Under the pieces are notes generated by a model. The model was not told where the DNA came from and ran no database searches. It saw only the letters and a program-made list of their open reading frames with translations. Below, piece after piece: positions 13,609 through 22,906 of a stretch of DNA of 64,000 nucleotides. Source of the stretch: Cytidiella melzeri (taxonomy: Eukaryota > Basidiomycota > Agaricomycetes > Polyporales > Irpicaceae); the NCBI GenBank assembly GCA_022592445.1, contig JABYQR010000045.1, positions 62,001 through 126,000 of the forward strand. Reading direction: 5' to 3'. A program made the position numbers and the translations under genes. How positions within the stretch are numbered: the first letter of the stretch is position 1; every line of letters starts with the position of its first letter.

Positions 13609-13876
13609 TGGGGCAGTATTCTGAGGGCGACAGCGTCATCTTGCAACACGCCTCCTATAGGGCAGGCGAAGGTAAAACGGAGGCCGGGGAGAGTGGGACA
13701 CCATATTGCGAAAGATTACGGTCGTGGGTCCTACGCACAAATGAACTGGCTGAAGGTGATCAATTCGGTTCACTACCCGCGCTAATGTTCAACGCTGACA
13801 AGGTTAATAAGATGTGTGAGTGGGTATGTTCAAACCGACTGACCTCTGTTGCAACGTGATGTAATCAGCTGCACTT

Positions 13877-15058
13877 TTATACTGGTTTCGAGGCGACCCA
13901 AAACTCAGCCTGGTAAATCCACTTCATCATAGCATGTTTGTCGGCAGTGTACTCGCATGGGACAGTCTTTCGTCGTTCCACTTCTGGCGCGTCTTCATCC
14001 TTGATCTTGAAGCCAATCATGGCTGCAAGGCTGAGAACCTCGTCCAGGCTGAGCTCGACTCTTGCCTGCGAGCCGCCTGGCCACAACAGTGGGCCAAGGT
14101 TGATCCAGTGGCCTCCAGGACGGAGCAGCGAGTAGATATGTTCGAGTGTCGATATGACGTTCAAAGACGTATCGATGAAAAACAATGTGACAACGTAGTC
14201 GTACCCGCCTGCTGGAGCTCGGTGTTCCAAGAAGTCGCCTTCAACGAGTTGCATTCTTGAGCTGAGATTTGGGATAGAGTCTGGGAAGGAAACACCACGG
14301 AGCACCTTCTCTGTGTCGCGTTGATGTGAAAACCAATAGCTGTATGGGTGGAGGATATGCTGGTCGGTTCTGCTGGTGTAGGACGGGGAGCACAAGAATC
14401 GGAAGGCCAACGTCATGAAGTAGGACATCTCGACCGCCGTAGTATCAAACCCCAGTTCAGAGATATCCCAAGCAAGTCGACAAAGTCCTCCGCCTGGGAC
14501 GAGCACCTTTGCACCCACGCGTTGATCGCCTTCTACCTGCCGAAGTGCATTCAATATAGGTTGGAATATGATTTCCCGTTCGCTTGCACCCTCTGCACTC
14601 CAGTCTCTGATGAAATGCTTTAAAGTCTCCCTGACTCGCGCGAGATCTCCGTCGCCCGTGATACGGCTTTTGCGTAACTCTGGGAATGCTTCTCGGGCGC
14701 ATTTACCGATGCCACGAGTCACTTTCTCATTCGCCTCGAAAGTCGCCTTGAGCTTGTCAAGCTTGCGCGGATAGCCGAGTTCGTATCCCACTCGCTTGTG
14801 TACTCTTCCAAGCTTGCCGTACGAATTTCTCATTGCTGCAAGTTCGGCGGCGGACATGTCGAGATATTGGTCGTAGGAGACTACAGCGCGTTCCAGAGAG
14901 AAATAGTGTCCAAAGGCAACGGGACGAGTTCCCTTTATGATGTCGAGGACTCCTTGGAACGAAAGGGACGGTTTTCCAAGCCAAGCAAGACCAATCATAA
15001 ATAGAGAAAGTGGAAGTAGACAAGCGAGGATAGTGTCCGTTGAGAGTTGCTCGCCCAT
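13877..15058 (-). CDS. N2227-like / carnosine N-methyltransferase family protein
   Basis: A single-exon gene of 393 residues. The frame opens upstream with TTG, so the true ATG is at 15058. Residues 8-28 are strongly hydrophobic (membrane anchor or signal anchor). The SAM-binding core shows VLVPGGGL near 185-191, then an acidic/Met stretch (AVEMSYFM) about 20 residues later. Family hallmarks follow: the long 'HPYSYW' insertion, GDFLE, a FFIDTS segment, WINLGPLLW near 315 and VPCEYT near 370. This is the N2227 domain seen in human CARNMT1, which methylates carnosine and protein histidines; for the fungal protein the substrate is inferred only as a His-containing peptide or protein. The N-terminal anchor is unlike the soluble human enzyme. 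It ends 270 bases after the orphan gene and converges with it. Confidence 0.9.
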   Translation of the reverse strand: MGEQLSTDTILACLLPLSLFMIGLAWLGKPSLSFQGVLDIIKGTRPVAFGHYFSLERAVVSYDQYLDMSAAELAAMRNSYGKLGRVHKRVGYELGYPRKLDKLKATFEANEKVTRGIGKCAREAFPELRKSRITGDGDLARVRETLKHFIRDWSAEGASEREIIFQPILNALRQVEGDQRVGAKVLVPGGGLCRLAWDISELGFDTTAVEMSYFMTLAFRFLCSPSYTSRTDQHILHPYSYWFSHQRDTEKVLRGVSFPDSIPNLSSRMQLVEGDFLEHRAPAGGYDYVVTLFFIDTSLNVISTLEHIYSLLRPGGHWINLGPLLWPGGSQARVELSLDEVLSLAAMIGFKIKDEDAPEVERRKTVPCEYTADKHAMMKWIYQAEFWVASKPV

Positions 15059-15646
15059 GAGTATTTTCAAGCTGTTGCTCTAATAATCACGGAGCTCGAG
15101 CGTGTTCGTGGATGTGTGACGTGTCAGCTGATCTGAGGTTTCAATGGCACTGTTCATAATGTCGTCAATTCATCCGAATAAGAATTGACGTTGGGCGAAT
15201 ACCTGTTGTGAAGTCGATTGCAAGATACTACGACGAGCCAAAAGCTTGTAAGTTGTGCTGAATGCTGACACAAATAGTTGTTAGAGCGAGAGCACAAGAG
15301 CTACTAGTAGCTTACCTCACAATAAACTTCTGAGAAATACGACCCCAAGTATGGCTTGATCTTGACCGAGGCCAACTGCAACTTCAAGCTCCAAAGTTCA
15401 AGTTGCTGCCAGTGCCAGTGTCGGACTCTGGACTTTGAACTTTGAAGTTTGGACTTTCAAGTTGGAGGGCTTGGAAAGTAGAGGTCCCTCCGGACCCAGC
15501 GGACCGCGCCACAAAGCTCGAGAGCCAAATACAAGCAAATACTGCGCATGATATTACGATCATACCCGTAGCTGATACAGTAATCTCTACTACTACAGTC
15601 ACGGTTGCATCTTTCACCCGAACCCGCAAAAACCCACAAGACGATC
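15059..15646. promoter_or_regulatory. Divergent promoter region with AAGTTC/ACTTTGAA repeats
   Basis: 588 bases separate the starts of the methyltransferase (-) and the F-box-like gene (+). Between about 15376 and 15475 the motifs TTCAAGTT, ACTTTGAA, CTTTGAAG and TTTCAAGTTG recur in both orientations, forming an imperfect inverted-repeat cluster. This could be a bidirectional control element or a small hairpin-forming repeat. No gene is seen. Confidence 0.45.
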
Positions 15647-16986
15647 ATGCAGCACAGTACTCCTACCTTAGACGGTAAGTGGCGTCCAAACCGTTCGGTC
15701 GTGCACGTACGAGATCTGTCTTTCTCTAGAAAGCCAGGCTTCCACCGGGGAGTCGGTGGACATCAGAGGAGGAGCGCAGGTTGCGCCTTTCACGCATCCT
15801 GTATTTCCACAGGAGATCCTAGACCACATAGTTGGTTTCGTTGAGGATCTCGAGACTCTTCTAACGTGCTGTCTCAGCTCTCGCACGCTTCACCGTATGG
15901 GCACGAAGATGACGTTCCGACATATCGTTGTCCAGCGAAGAACATACCACGACATTCTCCGAGAGCTCGCAAACTCTCCGCTGAAAGCCTCTGCAGTCCG
16001 GCGCATTCATTTCTCCCCGAGAAAAGGCCATGGTACTGTGGAACTCAACCTGCAGGAGGCGATTCTGGTGCATGTGACGAAGCTCCAGGACGTCTTTATC
16101 GACTCACAATTATTCCGCACGCGAGCTCCTGCGACAGTCCCCTTCCAAGACTGTAGTGCATCACAACATGTCACTCGGCTTACACTGAATAGGACGCTAT
16201 TTGATACCCCCTTACACCTCTTGGCCTTCATCAATGCTTTCCCAAGTCTGCGACATCTTACCCTGAGCGAATTATTTTGGAGAGCTGGGAATTCGCCCTC
16301 GCAGGACGATCTAGACAAGTTGGTACCGCCATTCAAACGACCGAAACTGACCGCATTAGACCTCAACATGGGGAATTATATGATTGCATCACACCTTCTT
16401 TGTGAGGAGAGTGTACGGCGTTTGGAAGTGCTGGGACTCCAACCATGGGGCACACAAAGTAGCTGGTTGTCCCTCTTTGACAGAGATGCGGCTTACAACA
16501 ACCTACGTCACATAACCGTTCACAGTTTCATGTATCGTAAGTCCCTTTTCACACACTCCAACCGCAACTCTTCCACTCATGTACTCACCAGATCGCCGGG
16601 ACGCCACGCCAATCTTGCCTAAAGCCCCAAACCTGAAGTCCCTCACACTGAAAGACATCTTCATCCACTCTCGAAACGCGCGGCTACTGGGCCACGGGAA
16701 GTACATTCAGCACTTCCTCCTCACAACCTCGGCCAACGGCGTGGAAGAGCTCTTCTTCCATTTCAAGAAAGTCAGTTTCAACCACTTTGCGGAATTTGCC
16801 ATCGCGGAATGGCTTCCGTGTTTGTTCGACGACAAGTTTGCCAAATTGTCGCGCGTCGTTTACACCTTCAGCGGTGTCGCGTTGACGAATGGGAGAGCAG
16901 AAATCGAGGCCCATGTCCTGGATGCGCATAAAGTATGGGACCGGCGTGGTATCGTCGAGGTGATTGTCAAAAATGATGAACAGTAG
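15647..16986 (+). CDS. F-box/LRR-like protein
   Basis: Three exons: 15647-15674, 15730-16536 and 16592-16986, giving 409 residues. The first exon is only 28 nt; it supplies the ATG, since the long frame otherwise begins at a GTG, which is not used in eukaryotes. Residues near 35-60 (FPQEILDHIVGFV, then LLTCCLSSRTL) are typical of the F-box-like helix at the start of Agaricomycete F-box proteins. The rest contains irregular leucine-rich stretches such as LRHLTLSEL, LTALDLNMGN and LKSLTLKDIFIH, consistent with a degenerate LRR solenoid. Such proteins are expanded in mushrooms and are thought to act as substrate adaptors of SCF ubiquitin ligases. The target is unknown. Confidence 0.8.
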
Positions 16987-17226
16987 GATTGTGTCGATGG
17001 GCGATAGATTTGGCAAACTTCATAGGCACGAAAAGCTACAACGCCAATGTGCTCTGTACAGTATTGATAATATCGTAGCTCGACGCTATCACGGAACCAG
17101 AAAGTATTCAAGCTACGTCTTCACAGTCCACTCGCTTCAGTATCGAAGTTCAGTATCTTTTTAATCACTCCTGCCTCCTTCACACGTTACACCTGATACC
17201 TCCACCGTACATGCCTATCCCCAAGC

Positions 17227-19000
17227 CTAACCCCTCTCCCGCCTATCATCCTCAAAGTCCACCTTCCCAAGCGCATCGTCAACCTCACCTCCAGCGCTCC
17301 CCAGTATCTCTGCTCGTCTCCAATTCTCCTTGTCCATCCACCACCACAGCGCACTCGCAACCACGATCGCAAACGACAGATATCCAATCGCAATGCTATG
17401 TGGCTTCCTATAATGGTCCTTTTCCCACTCTGGACGATAGATGAGCACGCCTGTGACGGCTCCAAGGTCGCCTATGGTGATTTGCATGGCGACGGCGACG
17501 GCGCGTTTGGTTTGGTTGTATACGTTCTCAGAGGGCCAGCTATTATTCACAAGGGTCAATTTGTAGTATTACCTTTCGTTTGCTAGTAGCTCGCAAATCG
17601 CAATCCAGCAATGATTGTCGGCTATGAGTAAACGTCAATGTATAGACAAAATCGGCTTCATGTCAAGCACTCACCATGAACAAACTCAACGTATACAGCA
17701 CAAACGCATGCCCATGGAACAGCAGAGCGTATCCCCTGACGAGGTGATCTGTAAACGCTTGTCGGACGTACACCCACTCGAATTTCTCCATGTTAGCGGT
17801 ATCTGAGTCTGCCGCCAACCTCGCCAGAAGACGCGAGCGTTCGGCCTCTGTCAGCTGTCGGTGAAGCTTGTGTTGGTTGAGGTTTAAGGACGAAGTTAGT
17901 AGGAACAGAAAGTTACCCATTTAGCTTTATGGGTTGTTGGCACTATCCGATACGCAACTACCGAGACAACAACTGTGAGAAGGCCTTCCAGGATGAAGAT
18001 CCTGCGTCGAACGCCGTGAGCTGAATGTAGTAAACTCGGAGGAGGAAGAGGCATACCACTGCCATCCGCGCTTCCCGCCGATTCCATCCATCTTTCCAAT
18101 AGCATATGCTAGCACACCTAAAGAGGCAAACCATCTGTACTCTGTGTAAATGATCCAGGTATATATGGACGTACCTCCGAACGCGCCTGCCAATGCAGCA
18201 CCGCCGAAGAAAACAGCTACACGCCAATGTCGCTCACGTCTGACAACATGACTCAAAACTCCAGCATGGAAGATTTGAGATCCACGCGACGCACCGAAAA
18301 TAATACGTAGAAAACAGATAAATCACTCCGGGGTACAACCCAGCTTCCGTTGCTCCTAGAACTGCGTCGCAAAACAAGCCTATAGTTGACTACATCGTAT
18401 ACTAACCGAATTGAAAACTCACGATAACGTATCCCGAACAAGCTGGCTTGGTTTGTGACGAAGCCTTTGAAATATTGACGCAATCCCCCAGCAGAATGTC
18501 AACGTCGGTAGCCAGAATTGAAGGTCGAATCGTTTGAGGCTGATAATGTGAGGTATTCGTGAGTATAGCCTATCGTAGTGGGACCATCTATCCTGCAGTG
18601 ACCCATGTGTCAGACGAAGTTTCGACGTCGACACGGATTTGCGAACACGTACTTTGCGTTTCCCATATTAGACCTGCAAAATTATGTATCAGAACTCTAC
18701 CTTGCATAACAATCATTGAAGCATGGACTCACCAATCCGAAAAGCTGAGCGGATACAAGAGCGGCAACACCGGCAGCAGTCTGTCCATCCCAGTCTGTCA
18801 GTGCACCGAGATCCAATACTCGGTAACGAGCGAACGAGGACTCACCTGAGATCGAACTTGCTCAGCAACTTCTTGTCCTCCACGGTCCCATACTCGTCGT
18901 ACACTTTCCACTTGCGAGGCACTCCGTCGATCTTTTCTGCTGAAGTCAACGAATGTTTCTCGTGATCAGCAGCGTCTCGGTCTGCAAGGTCAGAAGACAT
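17227..19000 (-). pseudogene. Decayed MFS transporter (Dal5/Tna1-like anion:cation symporter family)
   Basis: Read from an ATG at 19000, the product is an MFS permease of the allantoate/nicotinate (Dal5/Tna1) type: hydrophilic N-terminus, SNMGNAK after TM1, QFWLPTLTFCWG, then LGATEAGLYPGVIYLFS, RRERHWRVAVFFGG, GIGGKRGWQW, IFILEG, the central loop with EKFEWVYVRQAFTD, PTIIAGLRF, and the C-terminal TM11-12 block with NQTKRAVAVAMQI. Three lesions are visible. One extra A near 18467 shifts the frame between SIFQ and GFVTNQ. A TAG at 17585-17583 follows ASY just after TM7. Sequence for roughly TM8-TM10 is absent between this stop and the C-terminal exon at about 17559. Splice sites elsewhere are preserved, so the decay is fairly recent. 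A sequencing error could explain the frameshift but not the deletion. Confidence 0.8.
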
Positions 19001-19149
19001 CTTGAGGACGTTGGTGGCAGTGACACGTCGATTCTGATCATGAAAGTCAATCTCCAGTACTTATAAGAAAGCCTAGTGTGTCGTGAGCTGTGATGAGGAA
19101 ACGTAGAGGGAGGATGTCGCCATTGAACCCTGGAGCTTTCCCGTTGCAG

Positions 19150-19575
19150 AAGAATAAGCACTGGCCGCTGCAGAGTCCGGCGCAGACATGCTCGGGCTGA
19201 TGTTCGTCCCCACTAGCAAACGGTTCATTCCCCTCCGCTCAAAATCTCTGCCGCGATACACAGCACCAGACTCTTCCGACCGGTCTCCGAAACCTCCGTG
19301 GATGGAATCGTCCCGAACGAACCGTGGTTCACCGCCCACGCCAACAGACTGTTCACCGCGCTCTCCCCTGCACTCTCCGCCGCCCGACCTCTCCTCGTCG
19401 GCGTGTTCCAAAACCAAGCGCTCTCGGAAATCCTCGACGCGGTCTCCTCTGCCAAGTTGGACCTCGTGCAGCTGCACGGGTCCGAACCGCCTGAATGGGC
19501 CAAACATATCCCTGTACCCGTCATCCGCGTGTTCCACGTCGACGCGGCGACTGAAGGGCACAGACGCTTGTCTCC
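19150..19575 (+). pseudogene. Broken TRP1 fragment (phosphoribosylanthranilate isomerase)
   Basis: A piece of the PRAI domain of the tryptophan-pathway gene TRP1. Visible blocks: ALAAAESGADMLGLMFVP at about 19158-19210, then after a one-base frameshift near 19243 [44 protein letters not shown] and [13 protein letters not shown]. The N-terminal KICG strand is missing, an in-frame TAA sits immediately before the first block, and the C-terminal phosphate-binding region is absent. In fungi PRAI is normally the end of a trifunctional protein; none of the rest is nearby. The fragment stops about 50 bases before the Mutator-like element, and no continuation is found on the other side of that element. 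Confidence 0.85.
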
Positions 19576-19623
19576 CCGAGGCAGAGTAGACGGGCGTTCA
19601 ACGTTCAACCTTCGTGCCTCAGG

Positions 19624-19632
19624 ATCTCTGTC
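19624..19632. repeat. Left 9-bp target-site duplication (ATCTCTGTC)
   Basis: ATCTCTGTC directly precedes the element's first base and is repeated exactly at 22635-22643 directly after its last base. Confidence 0.92.
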
Positions 19633-20254
19633 ACTTGACGTTAATCTCCCACCCAATTGTCAGCACTAAACAAACTCCGCTAGGCGCGGGCTGATGGCGC
19701 CAAACCGAGAGCTCGGCGCGGGTCTTAGATGATTTTCAGAGTGCGGCGAGCCCGCCAATAGGTGTACAATAGGTTCCGCAGAAATACATAGGATAACAAA
19801 GAGTACATTTTGAGTCTATGCAACTGATGCCTTGGGATACATAGGATAACAAAGAGTACATTCTTAACATCATAACAAAGGGTACATTGTGAGTCTATAG
19901 AACTGATGCCTCAGACTTTTGTGAGCTCCTCAACAGCTAGTCACATAGTAATCTTAGGCAATTACATGGGACAATAAATATAATTGAAGGGTACAATTTT
20001 CAGTATACAAGAGTGTACATATTCTAGTGTATAAGTCTGTTACATAGTGTACAAAACCTTACTGATGGCATTGTGAATCTTCCAATTCCCTCTTTCTAGT
20101 AAAGCACTATTCATGCCTCTGTCAGGCTCTTTGTTTCTTCTGTTTGCACTGCTCACATACTCACACATGTTTCAGAGTGTAGCATGGTTACTTATATTGC
20201 ATTTGGAACAGCTGCCATTTCCCTTTTCCGGTACAGCTCTATTTATATCTTTGC
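19633..20254 (+). repeat. Left 622-bp terminal inverted repeat
   Basis: Matches the reverse complement of 22013-22634 end to end. It contains internal direct repeats: ACAAAGAGTACATT occurs at about 19798 and 19848 and a variant (ACAAAGGGTACATT) near 19875, each followed by a GAGTCTAT...AACTGATGCC block in two cases. These could be transposase-binding sites. Confidence 0.92.
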
Positions 20255-21098
20255 TGTAAGCGATCTGAACTCCGACGTCATAACCGTTACGCCAAAAGGC
20301 AGTTTAATTGAGATGTTATTATCTCAGTCTTATCGGAGTATATATGCTGTTCCAAGCACTGTGCTAACCCGCGCCAGGGTTACACTCCTCCCCGTTATAG
20401 ACACTTTAATCCCACCCTCCGGAGTTTCTCTCGGACAGTATGAGGGCTGCTCTGGGTTGTCTATTGGGGATTTGTGATATATGCCGCCCCAAGGGTGTAA
20501 CCCCTTGCAAGTTGCCCCCAGCCAGGGTTGAACCCCTGACCTGCAACCCAAAACATCTCAGTTAGTGTAAGCTCGTGGTCGCGGTTTCCAATACCTTGTG
20601 CGATGGGTCGGTTATGGCACCAAACATGACCAATGGCTGCCTGGCGCGGAGGTTTGAGACCTCGTTCCGTTGACGGATTTCTTACGGGAAAACAACATTC
20701 CGGATGTTGGTGAAGATGTTTAATTCTTCAGGATGGGTGAGAGTGTAACCCTGCGGGTTACAACATACATTATTTCTTTCATAGTTTTCTTTAATTACCA
20801 TTTTTGGTATACGTTTGCATTTGGACTTTTCATACTTCTTTATCTTTCCCACACTCTCGCAACACTTATATACTACGACGCCTCCTTCGAGCCATCTCAG
20901 TTTTCCCCTCCGGCTCGAAGGTATGTACTACCACCTCTTAGTTATAGCGATATCTTGTACTTATCAGTTTTCCCCTCCGGCTCGAAGAATAAATTTTGTA
21001 AAAGTTCTCTTTCCGAGTGTTTCCTGCTCTGCAGCAGGTTTCCACTCTTACACTATATCTCACTCTGTTCTTGCTTGTTCTAAGACAAGGCTAGACTT

Positions 21099-21116
21099 TT
21101 CCAGAAGGTTCTAAGA
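21099..21116. promoter_or_regulatory. Heat-shock-element-like site inside the MULE
   Basis: TTCCAGAAGGTTC followed by TAAGAAC gives three properly spaced alternating TTC/GAA units, the consensus bound by heat-shock factor. Additional GTTCY units recur through 21130-21200. It lies about 440 bases upstream of the zinc-binding ORF. Confidence 0.45.
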
Positions 21117-21277
21117 ACTATGACATCATCTAATGGAATGTTCTATACTGTGACATCATAGTTCCAGCATGTTCCACAATGTTCCAGAGAGTTCTATCAT
21201 GTGATACACAGATAAGGAAAGGAGCACATCACCGCATCAGAGACAGGAGGCGCATCAGCGCATCAATTGATAGGCAC

Positions 21278-21385
21278 TGATAATAAGCGCCGGAATAGGC
21301 GCCTGATAAGCGCCAGATAAGCACTGGGTAAGCGCCTAAATAGACGCCGGATAAGCGCTGGATAAGCGCTTGACAAGTGCTTAAA
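21278..21385 (+). repeat. Degenerate GATAAGCGC tandem array
   Basis: The unit GATAAGCGC(C/T)G and close variants (AATAGGCGCC, GGTAAGCGCC, AATAGACGCC, GACAAGTGC) recurs about ten times at 10-13-base spacing. Several copies contain GATAAG, the core recognised by GATA factors. Confidence 0.8.
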
Positions 21386-21555
21386 TATTCCCAATAATAC
21401 CGTTGCCTGGTAAGGCAAGTCTTGTAGAAACATTGAAAATCTGTGACAAAAGCCAGAAGTTGTTAACATCCCGTGCTACAAAATTCAGGTACAAAACTCT
21501 TCAAATGCAATCAATCTTACTAAACTCATGTTTACTCGATTGAAGTCATACAGCT

Positions 21556-21912
21556 ATGGCAACTACGCAGCTGTGCACCCGGTGCCATGTTGACAAAGAG
21601 CTCTCAGAGTTCCGGTGCCGTACCAAGGATGGTCAAGGTGGAAGAAAAGGAGACCCCACTAGCAAGTGTAATGCATGTATGACTAGGGAGCGTGACTACC
21701 GACGAAAGCGCAAACAGCCAGAAGATCATTTTGAGATTGGCAATGAGGATGCAGATGAACTTTCCTGGCAAATTAGCTCTGATACTCCTGTGGTTTCACT
21801 GCTCGAACTTCAAGCTCATCTAAAGGAATGTGCCAACCCAAATAGACCACATTTGTTTCGTTTTGCAATGCAAGTGGACTGTGCGAGCATAGCTCCTAAC
21901 CAGTTTGAGTAA
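21556..21912 (+). CDS. Small zinc-binding protein inside the MULE, probably truncated
   Basis: An ATG-initiated frame of 118 residues. The N-terminus carries CTRCH at residues 7-11 and CNACM some 35 residues later, followed by a basic stretch (RERDYRRKRK), a layout expected of a CxxC...CxxC zinc ribbon with a nuclear/DNA-contact tail. The C-terminal half (DTPVVSLLELQAHL, then a short acidic/hydrophobic end) resembles the start of longer transposon-borne zinc-finger ORFs common in Agaricomycetes, from memory. It stops about 100 bases before the right inverted repeat, suggesting the original ORF was cut short by internal deletion. Function is unknown; a DNA-binding remnant of the transposase gene is the likeliest reading. 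Confidence 0.55.
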   Translation: MATTQLCTRCHVDKELSEFRCRTKDGQGGRKGDPTSKCNACMTRERDYRRKRKQPEDHFEIGNEDADELSWQISSDTPVVSLLELQAHLKECANPNRPHLFRFAMQVDCASIAPNQFE

Positions 21913-22012
21913 CTATGATACACTGCAAAACATGTATGAGCATGCAAGCAGCACAAACAGAAGACAAAACCTGCGTAAGTTGAGAAAACCAAGGAAACAG
22001 AAGCATAGCATG

Positions 22013-22634
22013 GCAAAGATATAAATAGAGCTGTACCGAAAAAGGGAAATGGCAGCTGTTCCAAATGCAATATAAGTAACCATGCTACACTCTGAAACAT
22101 GTGTGAGTATGTGAGCAGTGCAAACAGAAGAAACAAAGAGCCTGACAGAGGCATGAATAGTGCTTTACTAGAAAGAGGGAATTGGAAGATTCACAATGCC
22201 ATCAGTAAGGTTTTGTACACTATGTAACAGACTTATACACTAGAATATGTACACTCTTGTATACTGAAAATTGTACCCTTCAATTATATTTATTGTCCCA
22301 TGTAATTGCCTAAGATTACTATGTGACTAGCTGTTGAGGAGCTCACAAAAGTCTGAGGCATCAGTTCTATAGACTCACAATGTACCCTTTGTTATGATGT
22401 TAAGAATGTACTCTTTGTTATCCTATGTATCCCAAGGCATCAGTTGCATAGACTCAAAATGTACTCTTTGTTATCCTATGTATTTCTGCGGAACCTATTG
22501 TACACCTATTGGCGGGCTCGCCGCACTCTGAAAATCATCTAAGACCCGCGCCAAGCTCTCGGTTTGGCGCCATCAGCCCGCGCCTAGCGGAGTTTGTTTA
22601 GTGCTGACAATTGGGTGGGAGATTAACGTCAAGT
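22013..22634 (-). repeat. Right 622-bp terminal inverted repeat
   Basis: Reverse complement of the left end, same length, ending CGTCAAGT directly before the second copy of the target duplication. Confidence 0.92.
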
Positions 22635-22643
22635 ATCTCTGTC
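22635..22643. repeat. Right 9-bp target-site duplication (ATCTCTGTC)
   Basis: Exact copy of 19624-19632, directly abutting the last base of the MULE. Confidence 0.92.
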
Positions 22644-22906
22644 TGACGTCTGCGTCTGTTTCACCCCCCTTTTGCAGTAGGTGTTTCAGCGGCTATTACG
22701 GTGTCTCGTGATCTTGTTTACCGCGTTGAGATCTGGATCTGCCACCCAGCACGACGTGTCGCTCTCGCTCTCCTGCCACCCTGTACGTCGCGTTATTCTC
22801 GCTATCCTTCCTCAACTCACGGCCACCAGCTACGCATATCTGTATATGTTGGCAATTACCATATAGTCTCGAATACAATTTTTTTCCTTTGCCTATTCTC
22901 GTCCTG

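Larger units (their letters stand above)
20255..21555. other. Interior of the MULE, non-coding part
   Basis: No gene is seen. The segment holds a duplicated 24-base motif TCAGTTTTCCCCTCC plus GGCTCGAAG at about 20899 and 20965, a reverse-strand stretch resembling an RNA polymerase III B box near 20525, a heat-shock-element-like site and a GATAAGCGC repeat array. Confidence 0.6.
19633..22634. mobile_element. Mutator-like DNA element (MULE), 3,002 bp, non-autonomous
   Basis: The element is bounded by inverted repeats of 622 bp (19633-20254 and 22013-22634) that align without indels and differ by only a few transitions (for example CTCGG versus CTTGG). It begins ACTTGACG and ends CGTCAAGT and is flanked by a perfect 9-bp duplication. 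Very long inverted repeats plus a 9-bp duplication are the hallmark of the Mutator superfamily. The 1.76-kb interior has no transposase; its only plausible coding region is a 118-residue zinc-binding ORF. Near identity of the two ends points to recent insertion or gene conversion. Confidence 0.85.

Noticed and set aside
20500..20550. tRNA- or SINE-like stretch with a GGTTCAACCC B-box-like motif on the minus strand
   Set aside because: No matching A box at the proper distance and no cloverleaf with a 7-base T loop could be drawn; it is more likely an incidental short hairpin in the MULE.
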